Source: an uncultured Gemmiger sp. (GTDB lineage: Bacteria; Bacillota; Clostridia; Oscillospirales; Ruminococcaceae). From it: 64,000 bases of DNA. This document shows positions 24,287 to 33,999 of the stretch, piece by piece (position 1 is the first letter of the stretch; every line of letters starts with the position of its first letter). Position numbers and translations under genes: made by a program. Below the pieces are notes generated by a model. The model searched no databases. It saw only the letters and a list, made by a program, of their open reading frames with translations, and was not told the origin of the DNA. The stretch covers positions 1 to 64,000 of the forward strand of contig CAKSUQ010000004.1 of assembly GCA_934502625.1 (NCBI GenBank). The letters run 5' to 3'.

Positions 24287-24928
24287 TTACACATTTGTTT
24301 TTGCGTGGAACTCCTTAATATAATCGATCAGCAGTGACGACACCGTGACCGTCACGAGGGAGTAGGCGATGCGGCGGAACGGGATGTAGGACAGCGACGC
24401 AAAAAGCACCGTCAAATCAGTAAAAAGATACGCGCGGGAGAGCTTCCACCCCGTCAGCTTGTGGATGACGAGGGCGAGGGCATCGTCGCCGCCGCTCGAC
24501 CCGCCCTGCCGCACGATGAGCCCCACGCCGACGCCAACGAACGCGCCGCCCAGCAGCGCCGCCGCCAGCGGCCACGGCGTCAGATCGGGCAGCAGCGGGG
24601 GCATGCATTCCCACACGCGGTAAAACCCGGCCAGACTGACGCTGGCGATCCCTGCCGAGAGCAGGAAATCCCACCCCAGAAATTTGAACGCCAGCGCATA
24701 GCTGACGGCGTCCAGCAAGGGCGATGCCACCGACGCCGGGATGCCAAGCCAGTGGTTCATCAGCAGCACAAGGCCGATGATGCCGCCCTCGGTGATGGCG
24801 GTGCGCTGGTGGATGTTGTGGATGCCGAAGGACAAAATGGCCGTCCCCAGCATGATAATAGCGATGCGGCGCACCGTGAACCGGGACAGTGCGCGCCGGA
24901 TTTTTTGTTGCAGCGTTTGTTTTGGCAT
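24287..24928 (-). CDS. YitT/DUF161-family membrane protein
   Basis: 213 residues from ATG 24928. Five to six membrane helices with family patterns: TAILSFGIHNIHQRTAITEGG near the N-terminus and LIVRQGGSSGGDDALAL in the middle, where small residues replace a helix. It lacks the C-terminal soluble DUF2179 domain, so it is a short member of the family. Function unknown; related proteins are annotated as membrane or possible transport proteins. It follows the arginine cluster but a strong terminator lies between. Confidence 0.85.
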   Translation of the reverse strand: MPKQTLQQKIRRALSRFTVRRIAIIMLGTAILSFGIHNIHQRTAITEGGIIGLVLLMNHWLGIPASVASPLLDAVSYALAFKFLGWDFLLSAGIASVSLAGFYRVWECMPPLLPDLTPWPLAAALLGGAFVGVGVGLIVRQGGSSGGDDALALVIHKLTGWKLSRAYLFTDLTVLFASLSYIPFRRIAYSLVTVTVSSLLIDYIKEFHAKTNV

Positions 24929-24992
24929 GATGTACCCCTTGGCAGTGATATATCCAGTATAGCACACCACGTCAAGTAGGGGGCGGCAAAAC

Positions 24993-25020
24993 AAAAAAGC
25001 AGGGTCATCGCTGACCCTGC
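24993..25020 (-). terminator. Terminator of the arginine cluster
   Basis: GCAGGGTCA (24999-25007) and TGACCCTGC (25012-25020) form a perfect stem. On the minus strand TTTTTT (24998-24993) follows the argF stop by a few bases. Confidence 0.92.
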
Positions 25021-25027
25021 CCCTCAT

Positions 25028-25939
25028 TCATTTCCCCGCCAGCAAAATCGCCAACACGGCTTTTTCAATATAGATCCGATTCTCTGCCTCGTCGAAGATC
25101 TCGTCGGCGTGAGCTTCCAGCACATCGGGGGCGATCTCCTCGCCGCGGTGGGCGGGCAGCGGGTGCTGCACCATGCAGTCCGGCTTTGCCAGCGCCATGC
25201 GGGCGGCGTCCAGCGTAAAGCCGGTAAAGTCGCGGCGGCGCTGCTCGGCCTCGCGCTCCATGCCCATGCTGACCCACACGTCGGTGAACAGCACATTCGC
25301 GTCCCGCGCGGCCTCGTCCGGGTCGTTCGTCAGCGTGAACTTATCCCCGTACTGCTTCGCCAGCATCAGCACGTCGGCGGCGGGGCGGTAGCCCTTCGGG
25401 CAGGCGATCGTCACCGTCATGCCCACGGCCAGACAGCCCACAATGACGCTGTTTGCCATGTTGTAGCCGTCACCGACAAACCCGGCCTTCAGCCCGGCCA
25501 GCGTGCCCTTGCGCTCGCGCACGGTCATCAGGTCTGTCAGCACCTGCAGGGGGTGCGCATAGTCGGTCATGCCGGAAATCACCGGTATACCGCTGTATTT
25601 TGCCAGCATATCCAGCGTCGTCTGCTTGTAGGTGCGGCAGACGATGGCGTCATAGTACCGCCCCAGCACGCGGGCGGTGTCCTGCACCGGCTCGCCGCGC
25701 GCGGTCTGCAGATCGTTAGCGCTCAGGTACGTGCCAAGGCCGCCCATCTGGTAGATGCCGACTTCGAGGCTCGCGCGAGTGCGGGTGGAGTTTTTGGCGA
25801 ACACCAGCGCCACCGCCTTGCCCTGCAAGTCCTTGGGGTCGATGCCGTCCTTGTGCAGCCGCTTGTACTCATCAGCCACATCGAGGATGTGCAAAATCTC
25901 GTCGGCCGTCAGGCCTCTCAGCTTCAAAAGATGTTTCAT
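25028..25939 (-). CDS. argF: Ornithine carbamoyltransferase (divergent, HPLP variant)
   Basis: 303 residues. The carbamoyl-phosphate loop STRTR is at 51-55, but the next motif is HPLQ (129-132) instead of HPxQ with Cys/Thr, and the ornithine-binding motif reads HPLPAHRGEE (from residue 259) instead of HCLPAHRGEE. The catalytic Cys is replaced by Pro, as in aspartate carbamoyltransferase, while SMGMEREAEQR and AHRGEE remain ornithine-carbamoyltransferase-like. I chose ATG 25939 (GGAG 8 bases upstream, ATGA overlap with argD) over ATG 25945. Its place at the end of an arg operon says it acts on ornithine or an acylated form; activity with Pro here is uncertain. A canonical paralogue is at 4065-5051. 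Confidence 0.88.
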   Translation of the reverse strand: MKHLLKLRGLTADEILHILDVADEYKRLHKDGIDPKDLQGKAVALVFAKNSTRTRASLEVGIYQMGGLGTYLSANDLQTARGEPVQDTARVLGRYYDAIVCRTYKQTTLDMLAKYSGIPVISGMTDYAHPLQVLTDLMTVRERKGTLAGLKAGFVGDGYNMANSVIVGCLAVGMTVTIACPKGYRPAADVLMLAKQYGDKFTLTNDPDEAARDANVLFTDVWVSMGMEREAEQRRRDFTGFTLDAARMALAKPDCMVQHPLPAHRGEEIAPDVLEAHADEIFDEAENRIYIEKAVLAILLAGK

Positions 25940-27117
25940 ACGCATTTCTCCAGCACCTTGCGCAGGGTGTCCAGCGCGGCATCCACGTCCTCCGCCGTCA
26001 GGATCAGCGGCGGCAGCAGACGCAGGCGCGTCTTGGCGGTCAGCACCAGCAGACCCTCCTTCTCGCAGGCGGCGCGGACGTCGGCGGCCTTGATGCCGTC
26101 ATCGAACGCGATGCCCACCATCAGGCCGAGGCCGCTGACCTCCTGCACGTGGGGCAGCTTGGCGAGGCCCGCGCGCAGCTGGGCGGCGCGGGCGTTGACG
26201 TTCGCCATAAAGGCGTCGTCCATCGTTTCCATCACGGCCAACGCGCCGGCGCAGCAGACCGGGTTGCCGCCAAAGGTCGACCCGTGGCTGCCGGGCTGCA
26301 TGTGGGCGGCGACTTTCCGGTTCATCACCACCGCGCCGATGGGCAGGCCGCCGCCGAGCCCCTTCGCCAAGGTAACAATGTCGGGCTTCAGGTCAAAATG
26401 CTCGCAGGCAAGGAACTTGCCCGTGCGGCCGACGCCGGTCTGCACCTCGTCGACGATGACGAGGATGTCGCGCTCCTTGCAGAATGCCGCGACCTTCGCA
26501 ACGTAGTCGGCGTCCAGCGCGACGACGCCGCCCTCGCCCTGCACCAGCTCCATCATGACGGCGCAGGTGTTTTCGTCGGCGGCCTGTTTCAGCGCGTCAA
26601 AATCGCCCGCCGGCACATAGTCAAAGTTTCCGGGGAAGGGGCCGAAATCGTGGTGGAAGACATCCTGACCGGTGGCGGTCAGCGTAGCCAGCGTGCGGCC
26701 GTGGAAGGAGTTCACCAGCGTGATGACCTTGCTGCGGCTCTCGCCGTAGGTATCGACGCTGTACTTGCGGGCGCACTTGATGGCACCCTCGTTCGCCTCG
26801 GCGCCGGAGTTGCCGAAGAAGACGGCGTCCAGCCCGGTGCGGCGGCAGAGTTTTTTCGCCAACTTGCCGTCGGGGGCGGTGTAATACAGGTTCGAGGTGT
26901 GCTGCAGCGTCGCGGCTTGGTCGGCCACAGCCTTGACCCACGCGGGGTGGCAGTAGCCCAGCGAGTTGACGCCGATGCCGGAGGTAAAGTCCAGATACTC
27001 CTTACCGTCGGCGTCGGTGGCGGTCATGCCCGCGCCCTTCGCCAGCACGACCTGACTGCGGCCGTAGGTGTGAAGGATGTAGTCGTTGTCACGGGAAATA
27101 ACTTTTTCGGTATTCAT
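25936..27117 (-). CDS. argD: Acetylornithine aminotransferase
   Basis: 393 residues, class III PLP aminotransferase. The PLP lysine is K252 in LAKGLGGG, with the conserved Asp in IVDEVQTGVGRTGK. Converts N-acetylglutamate semialdehyde and glutamate to N-acetylornithine and 2-oxoglutarate. ATGA overlap with argF downstream; a 145-base cruciform repeat separates it from argB upstream. Confidence 0.95.
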   Translation of the reverse strand: MNTEKVISRDNDYILHTYGRSQVVLAKGAGMTATDADGKEYLDFTSGIGVNSLGYCHPAWVKAVADQAATLQHTSNLYYTAPDGKLAKKLCRRTGLDAVFFGNSGAEANEGAIKCARKYSVDTYGESRSKVITLVNSFHGRTLATLTATGQDVFHHDFGPFPGNFDYVPAGDFDALKQAADENTCAVMMELVQGEGGVVALDADYVAKVAAFCKERDILVIVDEVQTGVGRTGKFLACEHFDLKPDIVTLAKGLGGGLPIGAVVMNRKVAAHMQPGSHGSTFGGNPVCCAGALAVMETMDDAFMANVNARAAQLRAGLAKLPHVQEVSGLGLMVGIAFDDGIKAADVRAACEKEGLLVLTAKTRLRLLPPLILTAEDVDAALDTLRKVLEKCV

Positions 27118-27136
27118 TGGGAGACCCCCTTTTGTT

Positions 27137-27282
27137 TAGATAATAGATAAAAGATAATAGATAATAAAATTGGTGGATCGCGGCCTTGTGGCCGCTCAAA
27201 ATTTTGTTTTGGCCTCGGCCAAAACGCCACATTTTTTATTATCTTTTATCTATTATCTTTTATCTTTTTTATCTATTATCTT
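27137..27282. repeat. Arg-associated cruciform element, copy B (argB-argD)
   Basis: AGATAA-type arms (27137-27172 and 27235-27282), then GGTGG/CCAC, hairpin GCGGCCTTGTGGCCGC, bridge TCAAAATTTTG, and hairpin TTTTGGCCTCGGCCAAAA. Confidence 0.88.
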
Positions 27283-27283
27283 T

Positions 27284-28138
27284 TTACCTATTTCCTCTCC
27301 GGTAGAACATCGTTCCCGCGCCTCGGTCGCTGAACATTTCCAGCAGGACGGAATGCGGGACGCGGCCGTCGATGATGACGGCCTCATGCACGCCCTGATA
27401 GATGGCGTCGGCCATGCCCTCGATCTTGGGCAGCATGCCGCCCGCGATGACGCCCGCAGCCTTGTAGCCCTCAATCTCGGAGACTTCCACCTCCGGGATC
27501 AGCGTCGACTCGTCGTCCTTATTGTAGAGCAGGCCTACAATATCCGTCATGCTGACGAGCTTTTCCGCATGCAGCGCAATTGCAATTTCCGCTGCCGCCG
27601 TGTCGGCATTGATGTTGTAGGGGATGCCGTTGTCGTCCATGCCCACGGTGGCGATGACCGGGATGAAGCTGTCGGCCAGCAGATGATCGATCAGCGTCGT
27701 GTCGACTTTTTCGATCTCGCCGACATAGCCGAGGTCAACGTCACTCTTGCGCTTGCAGGTAATCATGTGGCCGTCCATGCCGCACAGGCCGACGCCGCGC
27801 CCTTTCAGCAGCGCGACCAGATCCTTGTTGACCTGCCCGGCCAGCACCTGCTGGACGATGCCCATCGTCTCCGCGTCGGTGTAGCGCAGGCCGTTCACAA
27901 ATTTCGACTCCTTGCCCACGCGCTTGAGCATATTGTTGATAGCGGGGCCGCCGCCGTGCACCAGCACAACGCGCACGCCCAGCAGCGTCAGCGTAACCAG
28001 ATCGTTCATGACGGCCAGCTTCAGCTCGTCGTTCACCATCGCGTTGCCGCCGTACTTGATAACCAGCGTCTTGCCGTGATATTTTTGGATATACGGTGTA
28101 GCCTCGCTGAATAGTAAGGCCATTTGTTCATTCTTCAT
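27284..28138 (-). CDS. argB: Acetylglutamate kinase
   Basis: 284 residues from ATG 28138. Amino acid kinase fold with LVIKYGGNAM at the N-terminus, VLVHGGGPAIN and the C-terminal GGMLPKI motif. Phosphorylates N-acetylglutamate, usually the feedback-controlled step. The short N-terminus lacks an obvious arginine-sensing helix extension longer than about 18 residues (MALLFSEATPYIQKY), but that region is the sensing helix in hexameric enzymes, so feedback inhibition is plausible. Open frame upstream of 28138 runs into the repeat and is not used. Confidence 0.95.
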   Translation of the reverse strand: MKNEQMALLFSEATPYIQKYHGKTLVIKYGGNAMVNDELKLAVMNDLVTLTLLGVRVVLVHGGGPAINNMLKRVGKESKFVNGLRYTDAETMGIVQQVLAGQVNKDLVALLKGRGVGLCGMDGHMITCKRKSDVDLGYVGEIEKVDTTLIDHLLADSFIPVIATVGMDDNGIPYNINADTAAAEIAIALHAEKLVSMTDIVGLLYNKDDESTLIPEVEVSEIEGYKAAGVIAGGMLPKIEGMADAIYQGVHEAVIIDGRVPHSVLLEMFSDRGAGTMFYRRGNR

Positions 28139-28171
28139 AGCTCTTCCAACCTTTTGCACGGGAGTTGTTTT

Positions 28172-28287
28172 TAGATAATAGATAAAAGATAATAGATAAT
28201 AAAATTGGTGGTTCGCGGCCTTATGGCCGCTCAAAATTTTGTTTTGGCCTTTGGCCAAAACTCCACGTCTTTTATTATCTTTTATCT
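28172..28287. repeat. Arg-associated cruciform element, copy C (argJ-argB)
   Basis: Arms 28172-28204 and 28267-28287, then GGTGG/CTCCAC, hairpin GCGGCCTTATGGCCGC, bridge TCAAAATTTTG, and hairpin TTTTGGCCTTTGGCCAAAA. The right arm is shortened compared with copy B. Confidence 0.88.
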
Positions 28288-28289
28288 TT

Positions 28290-29516
28290 TTAGGTGCGAT
28301 AGTCCCCGTTGATCTTCACATAATCATACGTCAGATCGCAGCCCCAAGCCTTTGCGGTGGCGTCGCCGCTGCCGAGGTCGACGAGGATGTCGATCTCATC
28401 CTCCTTCAACACCACGGCGGCCTCGTCCTCGCTGTAGGGGTGGTAAGCGGCGTTTTCGCAGACGAACACCTCGCCCGCCTTGCTCTTCAGGCGCACCGAC
28501 GTCTTGCTGATGTCGAAATCGCCCGGCGTGTAGCCGATGGCGCAGAGCACGCGCCCCCAGTTGGCGTCCGCGCCGAACATAGCGGCCTTGAACAGCGTCG
28601 AATGGATGACGCTCTTGGACACCGCGCGGGCAGTCGCCAAGTCGGGTGCGCCGGTCACGGTGCACTCCAGCAGCTTCGTTGCACCCTCGCCGTCACCGGC
28701 CAGCTCGCGGCTCAAATGCTCGGCAACCTCGGTCAGCGCAGCGACGAAGGTGTCGTAATCGGGCGTGCCGTCGACGATTTCCGCATCGGACAGGCCAGAG
28801 GCCAGCAGCAGCACGGTATCGTTGGTGGAGGTGTCGCCGTCGACCGAGATCTGGTTGAAGGTCGCGGGCACGACGGCGGACAGTGCTTTTTGAAGGGCAG
28901 CCGGTTCAACCTTTGCATCCGTCGTCATGAACAGCAGCATCGTCGCCATGTTCGGGTGGATCATGCCGCTGCCCTTGGCGATGGCACCGATGCGGACGGT
29001 CTTGCCGCCCACTTCAAATTCCAGCGCGATCTCTTTGGGGTGGGTGTCGGTCGTCATGATGGCGGTGGCGGCGTCGTGGCTGCCCGCTTCGGTCGCGGCC
29101 AGCTTGGCGGCGGCTTCGGGGATGCCCTTGGCGAACGGCTCGATGCTCATGGCCTGCCCGATGACGCCGGTGGAGGACGGCAGCACGTCGTCGGCGCTGA
29201 TGCCCAGCTCCTTCGCGACGATGTCGCAGGTGTCCTTCGCCAGCTGGACGCCGTTCGGCGCACAGGTGTTGGCGTTGCCGCTGTTCACGACGATGGCCTG
29301 CGCATAGCCGTCCTTCAGGTGCTCGCGGTCGACCGTGATGGGTGCGCCGTAGACCTTGTTGGTGGTGTAGCAGCCCGCGCCCGCGCAGCGGACGTCCGCC
29401 TTGATGAGCGCGAGGTCAAGCTTGGAATGGTTATGGCGGATGCCGCAATGCACGCCCGCCGCCGAGAATCCCTTAGGCGCGCAGATGCCGCCAACGATAG
29501 ATTTAAATTCAGACAT
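28290..29516 (-). CDS. argJ: Bifunctional glutamate N-acetyltransferase/amino-acid acetyltransferase
   Basis: 408 residues. ArgJ is made as a precursor that cleaves itself before the nucleophilic Thr in MATMLL; here that is T192, preceded by KGSGMIHPN. Transfers the acetyl group from N-acetylornithine to glutamate, so the pathway is cyclic and argA is not needed; none is seen. The C-terminus shows the usual DLTYDYVKIN(G)DYRT ending. AGAGGGG ribosome site before the ATG. Confidence 0.95.
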   Translation of the reverse strand: MSEFKSIVGGICAPKGFSAAGVHCGIRHNHSKLDLALIKADVRCAGAGCYTTNKVYGAPITVDREHLKDGYAQAIVVNSGNANTCAPNGVQLAKDTCDIVAKELGISADDVLPSSTGVIGQAMSIEPFAKGIPEAAAKLAATEAGSHDAATAIMTTDTHPKEIALEFEVGGKTVRIGAIAKGSGMIHPNMATMLLFMTTDAKVEPAALQKALSAVVPATFNQISVDGDTSTNDTVLLLASGLSDAEIVDGTPDYDTFVAALTEVAEHLSRELAGDGEGATKLLECTVTGAPDLATARAVSKSVIHSTLFKAAMFGADANWGRVLCAIGYTPGDFDISKTSVRLKSKAGEVFVCENAAYHPYSEDEAAVVLKEDEIDILVDLGSGDATAKAWGCDLTYDYVKINGDYRT

Positions 29517-29533
29517 TGTATGTACCCCTCTTT

Positions 29534-29664
29534 TAGATAATAGATAAAAGATAATAGATAATAAAATCGGTGGTTCGCGGCCTTATGGCCGCTCGAAATT
29601 TTGTTTTGGCCTTTGTCCAAAACTCCACATTTTTTATTATCTTTTATCTATTATCTTTTATCTT
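29534..29664. repeat. Arg-associated cruciform element, copy D (argC-argJ)
   Basis: Arms 29534-29567 and 29628-29664, then CGGTGG/CTCCAC, hairpin GCGGCCTTATGGCCGC, bridge TCGAAATTTTG, and hairpin TTTTGGCCTTTGTCCAAAA with one G-to-T change in a stem base. Confidence 0.88.
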
Positions 29665-30599
29665 TCTAATCCTTTCGTCTCCTCCAGCCCCAGCATCAAA
29701 TTCATGCATTGCACGGCTGCGCCGGAGCTGCCTTTGCCGAGGTTATCGAACAGGCTGATCAGCTGCATCTGCGTGCCGTCCGGGTTGGCAAGGCAGAAGA
29801 TTTCCAGCGTGTCCTTGCCCGCCAGCTTGTTGGCCGCCAAGAAGCCGCCGTCCGTGCCCTCGCACAGAGGGTGCACCTTGATCATCGGCTGCCCGGCGTA
29901 ATACTCCGCCAGCGTGGCGGCGACCTGCGGCGCGGTGACGCCCAGCGCCGTCAGATCCAGCGGGATCATCGTCTCCATGCCCGCGTAGTAGTCGGCCACG
30001 ACCGGCACGAAGTTCGGCGCGGTGTCCAGCCCCGTGATGGCGGCCATCTCCGGCAGGTGTTTGTGGTGCAGCGCCAACCCGTAGGGGCGCGGCGCGTTCA
30101 GCGCGTGGTTCACACGTTCACCCTCGTACTCGGCGATCATCTTTTTGCCGCCGCCGGAATAGCCGGTCAGGCTGGTGACGGACAGCTGCGCGGACTTGGG
30201 GAGAATGCCCATCTCCACCAGCGGCGCGACGGGCACGATAAAGCCGGTGGCGTGGCAGCCCGGCACGGCGACGCGGGTCGCGGTTTGCAGTGCCGCGCGG
30301 GTGCCGTGCAGTTCCGGCAGGCCATATGTCCAGCCGGGGGCGGTGCGGTGCGCCGTGCTGGTATCGAGGATGCGCACATCCTCCCGCAGCAGCGGCACGA
30401 CCTCGCGCGCAGCGTCGTCCGGCAAGCAGAGGAACGACAGGTCACTCTCGTTGATGACCGCCGCGCGGGCGTGGACATCCTTGCGGTCGGCCTCGGAAAT
30501 TTTCAGAATTTCAAATTCATCCCGTTCCGCCAGCCGGTCTGCGATCCGCAGCCCGGTAGTGCCGGAACTTCCATCCACGAAAATTTTGTATTTTCCCAT
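29658..30599 (-). CDS. argC: N-acetyl-gamma-glutamyl-phosphate reductase, type 2
   Basis: 313 residues from ATG 30599, the size of the shorter type 2 family. NAD(P) motif DGSSGTTGLRI at the N-terminus, catalytic Cys C115 in VPGCHATGF, and a HKHLPEM region. Reduces acetylglutamyl phosphate to the semialdehyde. The stop codon lies inside the right end of cruciform copy D. Confidence 0.94.
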   Translation of the reverse strand: MGKYKIFVDGSSGTTGLRIADRLAERDEFEILKISEADRKDVHARAAVINESDLSFLCLPDDAAREVVPLLREDVRILDTSTAHRTAPGWTYGLPELHGTRAALQTATRVAVPGCHATGFIVPVAPLVEMGILPKSAQLSVTSLTGYSGGGKKMIAEYEGERVNHALNAPRPYGLALHHKHLPEMAAITGLDTAPNFVPVVADYYAGMETMIPLDLTALGVTAPQVAATLAEYYAGQPMIKVHPLCEGTDGGFLAANKLAGKDTLEIFCLANPDGTQMQLISLFDNLGKGSSGAAVQCMNLMLGLEETKGLER

Positions 30600-30617
30600 A
30601 CTTGCACCCCCGATTAT

Positions 30618-30775
30618 TAGATAATAGATAAAAGATAATAGATAATAAAATTGGTGGACCGCGGCGCTGCGCACCGCTCAAAATTTTCTGCCGCCGTAGG
30701 GGCGGATTTTGTTTTTGCCCTTTGGGGCAAAAACTTCACATTTTTTATTATCTTTTATCTATTATCTTTTATCTT
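30618..30775. repeat. Arg-associated cruciform element, copy E (argH-argC)
   Basis: Arms 30618-30650 and 30740-30775. The inner hairpins have different sequences from the other copies but still pair: GCGGCGCTGCGCACCGC, and TTTTTGCCC with GGGCAAAAA. A GTAGGGGCGGA-like fragment is inserted near 30697-30706. Confidence 0.85.
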
Positions 30776-30776
30776 T

Positions 30777-32150
<1,374 letters not shown>

Positions 32151-32188
32151 AAGATTACCTCCGTGGTGAAATTTTAATAGACTTTTTC

Positions 32189-32364
32189 AGAGAAGAGCTA
32201 TTTCAGAGAAGAGATAAGAGAGAAGAGAGAAAAGATGTGGTGGTTCGCGTCGCTGCGCTCCGCTTAAAAATTCACGTTCCGTCGTCCCGCATTTTTGTTT
32301 TGACCCTTAGGTCAAAACGCCACCTTTTTCTCTTCTCTTTTCTTTCTTCTCTCTTCTCTAATCT
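32189..32364. repeat. Arg-associated cruciform element, copy F with different arms (argG-argH)
   Basis: Core as in the other copies (GTGGTGGTTCGC, hairpin of GCGTCGCTGCGCTCCGC type, then TTTTGACC/GGTCAAAA and CGCCACC), but the outer arms are AGAGAAGAGATAAGAG units paired with CTCTTCTCTTTTC units instead of the AGATAAT/ATTATCT arms. Confidence 0.82.
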
Positions 32365-32375
32365 AGTAACGCCAA

Positions 32376-32409
32376 AACCGCCAAAGGGTTTCCACGCCCC
32401 TTGGCGGTT
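32376..32409 (-). terminator. Hairpin at the end of argG
   Basis: AACCGCCAAAGGG (32376-32388) pairs with CCCCTTGGCGGTT (32397-32409). On the minus strand TTTTGGC follows. The weak T run suggests partial termination between argG and argH. Confidence 0.55.
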
Positions 32410-32433
32410 GCTTATTCGGCGTTCGTTCGCTTA

Positions 32434-33672
32434 TTAGTCCTGTGCGGGCCAGCTCTTGGCCAGCTTGGCGCGCTCGGCAATGGGCAGGCCAAACAGGTTG
32501 ATGAAACCGGCGGAATCCGCCTGGTTGTAATCGTCATCCTCACCGAAGGACGCAGTCTGCTCGTCGTACAGGGTGTACGGGCTGGTGACACCGGCGTTGA
32601 TCATGTTGCCCTTGTAGAGCTTCAGCTTGACGTCGCCGGTGACGGTTTTCTGCAGGTCGTCGGTGAAGGCGCTGATGGCCTCACGCAGCGGGGTGAACCA
32701 CTGGCCGTTGTAGACCAGCTCGCCCATCTTCTGTGCCAGCTGTGCCTTGAAGTGCATGGACTCCTTATCCAGCGTGATGGTCTCCAGCACGTCGTGCGCC
32801 TTGTACAGGATGGCACCGCCGGGGGTCTCATAGACGCCGCGGCTCTTCATGCCGACGAGACGGTTCTCGACGATGTCCAGCAGGCCGATGCCGTTGGCGC
32901 CGCCCAGCTTGTTCAGGTACTCGACCAGCTCGACGCTCTCCATCTCCTTGCCGTCCACAGCGGTGGGGATGCCCTTCTCAAAGTGGATGGTGACGTATGT
33001 CGGGGTGTCGGGGGCCTGCTCGGGGGAGACGCCCAGCTCCAGGAAGCCCGGCTTATTGTACTGCGGCTCGAGAGACGGCTTCTCGAGGTCGAGGCCCTCA
33101 TGGCTCAGGTGCCAGAGGTTCTTGTCCTTGGAATAGTTCGTCTCACGGTTGATTTTCAGCGGGATGTTGTGGGCCTCGGCGTAGTCGATCTCCTCGTCAC
33201 GGCTCTTGATGCTCCACTCGCGCCACGGGGCGATGATGGCCATCTCGGGGGCCAGCGCTTTCAGGGTCAGCTCGAAACGAACCTGATCGTTGCCCTTGCC
33301 GGTGCAGCCGTGGCAGATGGCGTCGGCGTTCTCCTTCTTGGCGATCTCGGCCAGCGCGGCGGCGATGCAGGGACGCGCGTGGGAGGTGCCCAGCAGGTAA
33401 TCCTCGTACTTGGCGTCGGCCTTCAGGCAGGGCCAGATGTAGTTTTCGACATAGTCCTTCTTCAGGTCGAGGACGTACAGCTTGGAAGCGCCGGTCTTGA
33501 TGGCCTTCTCCTCCAGGCCGTCCAGCTCGGTGCCCTGGCCGACGTCGCCGGAAACGGCGACGACCTCGCAGTTGTTATAGTTTTCCTTCAGCCAGGGAAT
33601 GATGATGGAGGTGTCCAGACCGCCGGAGTACGCCAGAACGACTTTCTTGATGTCTTTTTTATCCTTTTTCAT
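32434..33672 (-). CDS. argG: Argininosuccinate synthase
   Basis: 412 residues. PPi-loop AYSGGLDTS near the N-terminus, and ATP-grasp-unlike N-type synthase features such as [15 protein letters not shown] and the citrulline-binding [10 protein letters not shown]. Condenses citrulline and aspartate with ATP. First gene of the arg cluster, directly behind the ARG-box promoter. Related sequence blocks lie on both sides of the gene (see findings). Confidence 0.96.
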   Translation of the reverse strand: MKKDKKDIKKVVLAYSGGLDTSIIIPWLKENYNNCEVVAVSGDVGQGTELDGLEEKAIKTGASKLYVLDLKKDYVENYIWPCLKADAKYEDYLLGTSHARPCIAAALAEIAKKENADAICHGCTGKGNDQVRFELTLKALAPEMAIIAPWREWSIKSRDEEIDYAEAHNIPLKINRETNYSKDKNLWHLSHEGLDLEKPSLEPQYNKPGFLELGVSPEQAPDTPTYVTIHFEKGIPTAVDGKEMESVELVEYLNKLGGANGIGLLDIVENRLVGMKSRGVYETPGGAILYKAHDVLETITLDKESMHFKAQLAQKMGELVYNGQWFTPLREAISAFTDDLQKTVTGDVKLKLYKGNMINAGVTSPYTLYDEQTASFGEDDDYNQADSAGFINLFGLPIAERAKLAKSWPAQD

Positions 33673-33737
33673 GATAAAATCCCTCTCTCTACTTTATTGT
33701 ATCCAAGGCACGAGGCGCGTTGCTTGCGGGGCGTCTT

Positions 33738-33791
33738 GAATATTTATTCATTCATTGCTGTATATTATACACTCTTTTATACATTTTGCAA
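33738..33791 (-). promoter_or_regulatory. argG promoter with ARG boxes
   Basis: Minus-strand -10 TATAAT is at 33770-33765, with a -35-like TTGCAA or CTTGCA at about 33792-33786 (spacer 15-16). Directly downstream of the -10, TGAATATTTATTCA (33738-33751) matches the ArgR core TGNATWWWWATNCA perfectly, and TGTATATTATACA (33760-33772) is a one-base-short version over the -10. Confidence 0.72.
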
Positions 33792-33876
33792 GCGGTAAAA
33801 CTGCCAAAGGATTCTCCACTTTCGCGGTTGTTTTAGGCAGGTTGACGAATAGTTATACATTTATACTGTCTGTACC

Positions 33877-33951
33877 TGCAAAAATATGCAATCGCTCGTG
33901 TATATTCAGCGTTGACAACTGTATTATAGCACGGTTTTCGGCATCAGGCAA
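33877..33951 (-). promoter_or_regulatory. Upstream second promoter and distal ARG-like box for argG
   Basis: Minus-strand TTGCCT (33951-33946), 17-base spacer, TATAAT (33928-33923). TGCAAAAATATGCA (33877-33890) matches the ArgR core at 13 of 14 positions. The rest of 33780-33960 holds no gene that I can support. Confidence 0.5.
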
Positions 33952-33999
33952 CACAAAATTGCGGATTTTGCAACACGGGAAGGTGCGACACTGCACAAA

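Noticed and set aside
25028..25939. Aspartate carbamoyltransferase (pyrB), because of the HPLP motif
   Set aside because: The surrounding residues (AHRGEE, SMGMEREAEQR, STRTRASLEVG) and the place in the arg operon fit an ornithine enzyme. No pyr genes are near.
27137..30775. AGATAAT repeats as a CRISPR array
   Set aside because: Units are 7-14 bases, lack spacers of constant length, occur as complementary arms of a dyad and there are no cas genes in the window.
33673..33960. T-box or riboswitch in the argG leader
   Set aside because: I found no T-box (TGGNACCGCG) or other known leader consensus; the AT dyads there fit ARG boxes better.
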